From Sphingomonadales bacterium UBA658 (GTDB taxonomy: Bacteria > Pseudomonadota > Alphaproteobacteria > Sphingomonadales > Sphingomonadaceae): 11,873 bases of DNA. Shown here piece by piece: positions 7,439 to 11,873 of the stretch (within the stretch, counting starts at the first letter, position 1; each line of letters begins with the position of its first letter). The stretch covers positions 1 through 11,873 of the forward strand of contig DBOA01000056.1 in the NCBI GenBank assembly GCA_002299195.1, in the 5' to 3' direction. The translations under genes and the position numbers were made by a program. A model generated the notes under the pieces. It saw only the letters and a program-made list of their open reading frames with translations, ran no database searches and was not told where the DNA came from.

Positions 7439-8376
7439 CAACGTAAGCCTTGGTTAAACACGCGGATCATGCCGCCCGCGATAGACAACGCGATTTCGGG
7501 CGCGCTGATGGCGTTAATCGCAACGCCCGCTGGCCCCTCAATGCGTGCGCATTGTTCTGCGCTAACACCCGCCGCCGAGAGCCGCGCAAGGCGCGCCTGA
7601 TGCGACCGGACGGAACCGAGCGCAGCGACATAAGCCGCAGGGCTCGCCAGCGCTGCCGCCAGCGCAGGGTCGTCGATTTTGGGATCGTGGCTCAGCGTCA
7701 CAATCGCGCTTCGGCTATCGGGCGCAAAGGCCTTAACTGCGTCGTCGGGCCAGCGGTCATCCAACCGGATGCCGGGAAAGCGTTCCTCCGTTAAAAACCG
7801 GCCACGCGGGTCGCACAAAGTGACATCCACCCCTTGCGATACCGCAATGGCGGCAAGGGCGGATGCAATTTCGACCGCGCCCACAATCAGCAAACGGCGC
7901 GGCGGATGGTAGATATTGACGAAGCCAGCACCCGTATCATCGTCCAGCAAGGCACTTCGGCCCGATTCCAAATCCGTCGCAATCGACAGCGCCGCACCGG
8001 CAGAGCGCGCCTTCATGATGTCGGCAAACAGATGCGCCGGAAAACCATCGGCGGAAACAGGCTGGACCAGCACCTGAATATCCCCGCCACAAGGTAGGCC
8101 AACGTCCCACGCCGCATCGTCGGCAACGCCATATCGGCGCAGCACCGGCGGCGCGCCTGCCAAAACCATATGCGCGCGTTCAAGAACATCGCCCTCGACA
8201 CAACCGCCCGAAACCGAACCCACAAAGCGCCCGTCCGTATGTACAAGCATATGCGTGCCGACGGGGCATGGCGCGGATTTCCAGGTTTCGACCACCGTCG
8301 CAATCGCCATAGGCGCGCCTGCCCAGTCGATTGCGGCGGCAAGGATACGGTCGTGGTTGGCGCTGCCCATAGTCAT
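7438..8376 (-). CDS. XdhC family molybdenum hydroxylase maturation protein
   Basis: A 312-residue XdhC/CoxI-family protein. Characterised XdhC binds the molybdenum cofactor, helps convert it to the sulfido form and delivers it to the apo-enzyme. The N-terminal XdhC-CoxI domain (about 10-105) has SAPCPVGTHMLV, GSVSGGCVEG (53-62) and GLPCGG (93-98), with the conserved Cys residues present. The C-terminal Rossmann domain starts at LLIVGAVEIASAL (162-174) and has DPRGR (189-193). It ends with the family's RIEGPAGVAIN...APEIALSI pattern. ATGs at 8376 and 8370 are both possible starts; neither has a strong Shine-Dalgarno. It is first in a - strand run with mocA and the sulfotransferase, and diverges from the hydroxylase it probably serves. 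Confidence 0.93.
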   Translation of the reverse strand: MTMGSANHDRILAAAIDWAGAPMAIATVVETWKSAPCPVGTHMLVHTDGRFVGSVSGGCVEGDVLERAHMVLAGAPPVLRRYGVADDAAWDVGLPCGGDIQVLVQPVSADGFPAHLFADIMKARSAGAALSIATDLESGRSALLDDDTGAGFVNIYHPPRRLLIVGAVEIASALAAIAVSQGVDVTLCDPRGRFLTEERFPGIRLDDRWPDDAVKAFAPDSRSAIVTLSHDPKIDDPALAAALASPAAYVAALGSVRSHQARLARLSAAGVSAEQCARIEGPAGVAINAISAPEIALSIAGGMIRVFNQGLR

Positions 8377-8445
8377 GGTAATGCGCTAGCAAAGAGGCAG
8401 GAGCGTTGCTATATGAAACGCAGATTTGGGTAGGAGCTTATTTGC
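8377..8445. promoter_or_regulatory. Divergent promoter region between xdhC-like and iorA-like genes
   Basis: Only 69 bases separate the two divergent starts, so the promoters must overlap or abut unless they lie inside the genes. A TATATG element at 8410-8415 reads as a possible -10 on the + strand, with CATATA on the other. It sits inside a small inverted repeat (GCGTT 8403-8407 with AACGC 8417-8421). AGGAG at 8432-8436 is a good ribosome site nine bases before the iorA ATG and fixes that start. No clear -35 was seen. Confidence 0.4.
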
Positions 8446-8937
8446 ATGGCAATTCAGACGTCGATCAACGGCAAGCCAGTGGCGCTTGCGGCGGAGCCGG
8501 ACACGCCGTTGCTATGGGTTATCCGCGAAGAGCTTGGCCTAACAGGCACAAAATTCGGATGTGGCATTGCGGCGTGCGGCGCCTGCACTGTTCATGTGAA
8601 TGGCGAACCCACCCGTTCGTGCAACCTTCCCGTCAGCGAAGTCGCGGGCAAATCGATCACCACCATCGAAGGCCTAAAATCTGCGGACGGCATGCTCCAC
8701 GCGGTGCAGAAAGCTTGGATTTCTGCGCAGGTTCCGCAATGTGGCTATTGCCAGTCGGGGCAGATTATGGCCGCTGTGGCGCTTATCGAAAAAACGGGCA
8801 GCCCAAGCGATGCACAAATTGACGAGGCGATGACCAACATCTGCCGCTGCGGAACCTATCCGCGCATCCGCAAGGCGATTCATGCCGCAACCGGGCAAGC
8901 GGCGAAAGCGGCGAAACCTGCAGAAGGAGGCGCATAA
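8446..8937 (+). CDS. iorA: Molybdenum hydroxylase small subunit, 2x[2Fe-2S] (IorA-like)
   Basis: A 163-residue electron-transfer subunit of a xanthine-oxidase-family hydroxylase, of the isoquinoline 1-oxidoreductase alpha type. The N-terminal plant-ferredoxin domain has C39, C44, C47 and C59 (CGIAACGACT...C). The C-terminal four-helix [2Fe-2S] domain has C99-x-x-C102 (CGYCQSG) and C133-x-C135 (CRCGTYPRIRKAI). Length is normal. It has no signal peptide of its own and would be exported with the Tat-bearing large subunit. The C-terminal tail is Ala/Lys-rich and includes a tandem 9-base repeat (8899-8907, 8908-8916). The stop overlaps the large-subunit ATG (TAATG). No FAD subunit gene is adjacent, which fits the IorAB two-subunit layout that passes electrons to another carrier. 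The symbol is by family resemblance; isoquinoline itself is not shown to be the substrate. Confidence 0.93.
   Translation: MAIQTSINGKPVALAAEPDTPLLWVIREELGLTGTKFGCGIAACGACTVHVNGEPTRSCNLPVSEVAGKSITTIEGLKSADGMLHAVQKAWISAQVPQCGYCQSGQIMAAVALIEKTGSPSDAQIDEAMTNICRCGTYPRIRKAIHAATGQAAKAAKPAEGGA
8924..8930 (+). promoter_or_regulatory. Ribosome binding site of the large hydroxylase subunit
   Basis: AAGGAGG, an almost perfect Shine-Dalgarno, lies inside the end of the small-subunit gene, six bases before the ATG at 8937. It supports this start, which places the Tat motif near the N-terminus. Confidence 0.8.
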
Positions 8938-11180
8938 TGGCTGACAACCCAACAGCAGACATGCAAGCAGCCGCGCCAGCAAAGCGCAAGGGCGTCAAGC
9001 GCCGTGCCTTCCTCATCGGTGGTGTCGCCGTCGTCGGCGCAGGCCTGTTCGGTATTACCATTGCAGATAGCAATGCCGCCAAATCCGCCAAGGCGCGCCT
9101 TGAAGCGGATGGCGGCTACAGCTTTGCTACCTGGCTAAAAATTGGTGAGGATGACAGCATCACCATTTATTCGCCGCACACCGACATTGGTCAGGGATCG
9201 AACACCGGTCTTGCCCAAATGCTGGCCGAAGAACTGGATGCTGCGTGGGATCAGGTGCGTGTTGTTTCTGCACCCGCAGAACCGGCGTTCGCCAATGTGG
9301 GGCTTGGACGCGCCTTCCTTGCCGATATGACGGGGCAGCCTGCGATCATTAATGGCATTCCGCAATCATTCCTGTCCTTCCTCGCGCGGCAAATGAACCT
9401 TCAGATGACCGGCGGTTCAACCGCTTTGCGCTTCACGGGCCGCGTGACGTTTCAAAATGTCGGCGCGGCGACGCGGCTGGCATTGATTGAAACCGCAGCC
9501 AAGCGGCTGGACGTTCCGGCGGATGAACTGACGACACAGGACAGCCATGTCATCCATGCCAAATCCGGTCGTGCGTTGCGCTATGGCGAACTGGCGGCGG
9601 AAGCTGCGACCTTGTCGCTCGATAATCCGCCAAAGCTGAAGGATCCGGCGCAATATCGCATCATGCGCCAATCAATGCAGCGGCTCGACATTCCCGCGAA
9701 GGTCGATGGCAGCGCGCAATATGGCATCGACTTTTCGGTCCCCGACATGCGCGTCGCAACGATCATGGCGGCGCCCGTGCGCGGCGGCAAATTAACGTCT
9801 GTAGACACTGCGCCTGCGTTGGCGGTCAAAGGCGTTGAAAAAGTCATCAAGCTCGATGATGCGGTTGCTGTCGTGGCGAAAGGTTATTGGCCAGCCATTT
9901 CCGGCCTGCGTGCGCTCACCCCTCAGTTTTCTGACGGCGGCAATGGCGGCATTTCGACTGCGTCCATTTTCAAAGCGCAGGGCGACCTGATGGCCAAGGG
10001 TGATGCCGATAGCACAGCCGGCGACGGTGATGTGCAGGCTGGTCTTGGCGCAAAGCCGATTGAAGCGACATATCAGGTGCCATTTTTGCACCACGCGATG
10101 ATGGAACCATTTGCCCTGACCGCCCATTTTAAGGATGGAAAGCTCAACATTTGGGGCGGCATGCAGGACCCGCTTGCAAGCAAGATGATGGCCGTCGACG
10201 TTTCCGGTCTCGACGCGGATGATGTGACCTTCCACCCCATGATGATCGGTGGCAGCTTTGGCCGCCGCCTACCGATGTATATGGAAATCGTCGGTCAGGT
10301 CACAAAGCTTGCGATGCAATTGCCCTATCCAGTGAAGCTCATCTGGAGCCGCGAGGAAGAAGTCGCCCAAGGCGCATATCGCCCACAAAGCTCCGCCGCG
10401 CTGAAGGCGTCGTTGACGAAAGAAAAGCGGATAACGGCATATCGCAACGACTATGCCCAACCCGAAAGCGCCGAGAGCGAAACAGTATTCCCTTATACCC
10501 TACCCGCCGTGTCGCGTCGGCATTTTGCGCATGTTTCGAACCAGCAAACCGGTGCTTGGCGTTCGGTGAACTCGACGCAGCAGGGCTTTTACAATGAAAG
10601 CTTTATGGATGAGCTGGCCCATGCAGCGGGCGAAGACCCGGTTGTATTTCGCCGCAATCATTTGAAAGCAGGATCGCGGCATTTACGCGTCTTGGACGAA
10701 GTTGCGGCGCGCAGTGGTTGGGGCTCCCCCCTTCCCGCAGGAACGGGTCGCGGTGTTGCACTGGTCGAAAGCTTCAGAACCATCGTCGCGCATGTGATCG
10801 AGGCGTCGGTCGGTGACGACGGCATGCCCAAAGTGCATAAGGTGACAACGGTCGTGGACGCCGGAAGCATTGTTAACCCCGACGCTGCAATGGCGCAAAT
10901 CGAGGGCGGTACCATCATGGGGCTTTCGTCCGCAATTGGTGAGGCGATTACGCTTGAAAATGGCGCGGTTCAGCAAAGCAACTTGGCCGATTATCCGCTG
11001 TTGAAAATGGCAGGCGCGCCCTTGGTGATGGATATCCATTTCCTCAACAGCGGCGCAGATATGGGCGGCATTGGCGAACCCGGCGTTCCTCCGGCTGCGC
11101 CTGCTTTGGCAAATGCGCTGTTCGCGGCCACCGGCAAGCGCGTCCGCAATCTGCCCATCCTAACCCAAGCGAAAGCATAA
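8937..11180 (+). CDS. iorB: Molybdenum hydroxylase large subunit, Tat-exported (IorB-like)
   Basis: A 747-residue molybdopterin-binding catalytic subunit of the xanthine dehydrogenase family, IorB type. It hydroxylates a carbon next to a ring nitrogen, or an aldehyde, using water as oxygen source. Residues 1-47 look like a Tat signal: K21-R22-R23-A-F-L followed by a hydrophobic stretch (27-41), so the folded complex probably crosses to the periplasm. The a/b hammerhead region lies at about 250-335 (IPAKVDGSAQYGID). Cofactor-contact motifs include G438-G-S-F-G-R-R444, WSREEE and GAWRSVNSTQQGFY. The C-terminal GGIGEPGVPP segment carries E714, the position of the catalytic Glu. The order (internal signal, no FAD subunit) matches IorB rather than classical xanthine dehydrogenase. 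The substrate is not known; aldehydes or N-heterocycles are both possible. No cytochrome partner is visible in the window. Confidence 0.93.
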   Translation: MADNPTADMQAAAPAKRKGVKRRAFLIGGVAVVGAGLFGITIADSNAAKSAKARLEADGGYSFATWLKIGEDDSITIYSPHTDIGQGSNTGLAQMLAEELDAAWDQVRVVSAPAEPAFANVGLGRAFLADMTGQPAIINGIPQSFLSFLARQMNLQMTGGSTALRFTGRVTFQNVGAATRLALIETAAKRLDVPADELTTQDSHVIHAKSGRALRYGELAAEAATLSLDNPPKLKDPAQYRIMRQSMQRLDIPAKVDGSAQYGIDFSVPDMRVATIMAAPVRGGKLTSVDTAPALAVKGVEKVIKLDDAVAVVAKGYWPAISGLRALTPQFSDGGNGGISTASIFKAQGDLMAKGDADSTAGDGDVQAGLGAKPIEATYQVPFLHHAMMEPFALTAHFKDGKLNIWGGMQDPLASKMMAVDVSGLDADDVTFHPMMIGGSFGRRLPMYMEIVGQVTKLAMQLPYPVKLIWSREEEVAQGAYRPQSSAALKASLTKEKRITAYRNDYAQPESAESETVFPYTLPAVSRRHFAHVSNQQTGAWRSVNSTQQGFYNESFMDELAHAAGEDPVVFRRNHLKAGSRHLRVLDEVAARSGWGSPLPAGTGRGVALVESFRTIVAHVIEASVGDDGMPKVHKVTTVVDAGSIVNPDAAMAQIEGGTIMGLSSAIGEAITLENGAVQQSNLADYPLLKMAGAPLVMDIHFLNSGADMGGIGEPGVPPAAPALANALFAATGKRVRNLPILTQAKA

Positions 11181-11181
11181 T

Positions 11182-11778
11182 TTGCCGCACGCACGTTTGT
11201 TAAAGCCAACGGACAATCTGGAAATCGCCGAGACATTGGCGCGGGCGTTCCAGACCGAGACCGGGTGGAGCTATGTCATTCCAGACGCAAAGCTCCGCGC
11301 ACAGCGGCTTACGGGCGTGTTCCATCTGTTCTTGCGCGACGAACATCGCAAAGGTGCGGTGTATGGAACCGATGGCATAGAGGCCGTCACGCTTTGGCGT
11401 GGTCCGGGGCAGGCCCGCGACAGCATGTTGGATACCGCACGGCTAATATTGCCGTTCGTCCAGCAGCTGCGCTTTTCGATATTTCGCGGTCTCGAAGTCG
11501 CCGACCTCATCGAAAAGCATCTGCCAAAAGAGCCCGTCTGGTATCTACATTATGCGGGATGCGACCCGGCCTATCAGGGCAAGGGTTATGGCGGCGCTGC
11601 CATTCGCGCAGGGTTGGAACGGGCAGATCAGGATGGACTGCCCGCCTATCTGGAAACCGCAGACGAACATAATATTCCTTTATATCAATGCTTTGGTTTT
11701 GCCATCAAACACAGCTGGCAAGTCCCCGAAGGCCCGCAATTTTGGGGCATGCAACGCCCGGGCAAGACCCGCCACTAA
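11182..11778 (+). CDS. GNAT family N-acetyltransferase
   Basis: A 198-residue GNAT-fold protein that transfers an acetyl group from acetyl-CoA to an unidentified amine. The acetyl-CoA loop is Q132-G-K-G-Y-G137 within HYAGCDPAYQGKGYG. It is followed by YLETADEHNIPLYQCFGF, the usual beta5/alpha4 pattern with Asn and Tyr, and ends in WGMQRP. Length fits one GNAT domain with an N-terminal ARAF helix. The start is uncertain: a TTG at 11182, one base after the large-subunit stop, gives a full N-terminus, and another TTG at 11197 is possible. There is no ATG in this part and no strong ribosome site, so translation may depend on read-over from the hydroxylase gene. Its link to the hydroxylase is positional only. 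Confidence 0.85.
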   Translation: MPHARLLKPTDNLEIAETLARAFQTETGWSYVIPDAKLRAQRLTGVFHLFLRDEHRKGAVYGTDGIEAVTLWRGPGQARDSMLDTARLILPFVQQLRFSIFRGLEVADLIEKHLPKEPVWYLHYAGCDPAYQGKGYGGAAIRAGLERADQDGLPAYLETADEHNIPLYQCFGFAIKHSWQVPEGPQFWGMQRPGKTRH

Positions 11779-11873
11779 ATAGCGCCAGCGCCGATAGCGG
11801 CTGAAGTCCTTGCCCTCCGTACAAAAGCAGCGTAGCCTCTGCGCACGCATCAGGTCTGCGCGAGAGCGTGGAT
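11779..11873. other. Window-end non-coding or edge sequence
   Basis: These 95 bases after the acetyltransferase show no terminator with a T run, no tRNA-like fold and no supportable gene end. Frames stay open on the - strand, but none has a recognisable protein pattern. Confidence 0.4.

Noticed and set aside
7439..7441. TTG start for the mocA-like gene
   Set aside because: The ATG directly after it gives the classical TGATG overlap and the normal family N-terminus.
8899..8916. Tandem 9-base repeat in the small hydroxylase subunit
   Set aside because: Two copies in an Ala/Lys-rich tail are explained by codon repetition; no sign of a functional repeat array.
1..11873. Defence system, mobile element, CRISPR or RNA gene
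   Set aside because: No direct-repeat array, transposase, integrase, nuclease/helicase gene or tRNA/rRNA-like segment was seen; all large frames are explained by metabolic, transport or modification families.

Overview
The window looks like chromosomal DNA from an alphaproteobacterium, most likely Sphingomonadales. This is inferred from the moderately high GC, the sphingomonad-style TonB-dependent receptor (TonB box close to NVIVVTAQKRE, plug motif GPQGTLYGASSM) and the receptor lying beside a TPR-sulfotransferase. No rRNA, tRNA, CRISPR array, insertion sequence or phage gene is visible. Coding density is high, and the longest gene-free stretch is about 140 bases.

Region 1 (1-2555, + strand): the 3' part of a Rieske non-haem iron ring-hydroxylating oxygenase alpha subunit, whose start lies outside the window. 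It overlaps (ATGA) a PYROXD2/phytoene-desaturase-like FAD oxidoreductase. The two are translationally coupled and probably oxidise the same compound or successive intermediates.

Region 2 (2556-2698): a convergent intergenic stretch with three closely spaced inverted repeats. One of them is a good Rho-independent terminator for the gene on the - strand.

Region 3 (8376 down to 2699, - strand): xdhC-like gene, mocA-like nucleotidyltransferase, TPR-sulfotransferase, then a TonB-dependent outer-membrane receptor. The first three are joined by TGATG and ATGA stop/start overlaps. The receptor follows after a 121-base leader with its own strong ribosome binding site and an 18-base hairpin.

Region 4 (8446-11778, + strand): diverging from xdhC across 69 bases, a two-subunit molybdenum hydroxylase of the isoquinoline 1-oxidoreductase (IorAB) type. 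A GNAT acetyltransferase follows one base after the large-subunit stop. XdhC and MocA are the usual cofactor-maturation partners of such enzymes (sulfuration/insertion and MPT-cytosine dinucleotide formation), so regions 3 and 4 form one divergent locus. The large subunit carries a Tat signal, so the mature hydroxylase probably acts in the periplasm, the compartment into which the TonB receptor delivers its ligand.

No gene here is unrecognisable at family level. The least ordinary point is architectural: a TPR-sulfotransferase translationally tied to a molybdenum-cofactor maturation operon and followed by an outer-membrane receptor. Substrates of the two oxidising systems, the sulfotransferase and the receptor cannot be read from the sequence.
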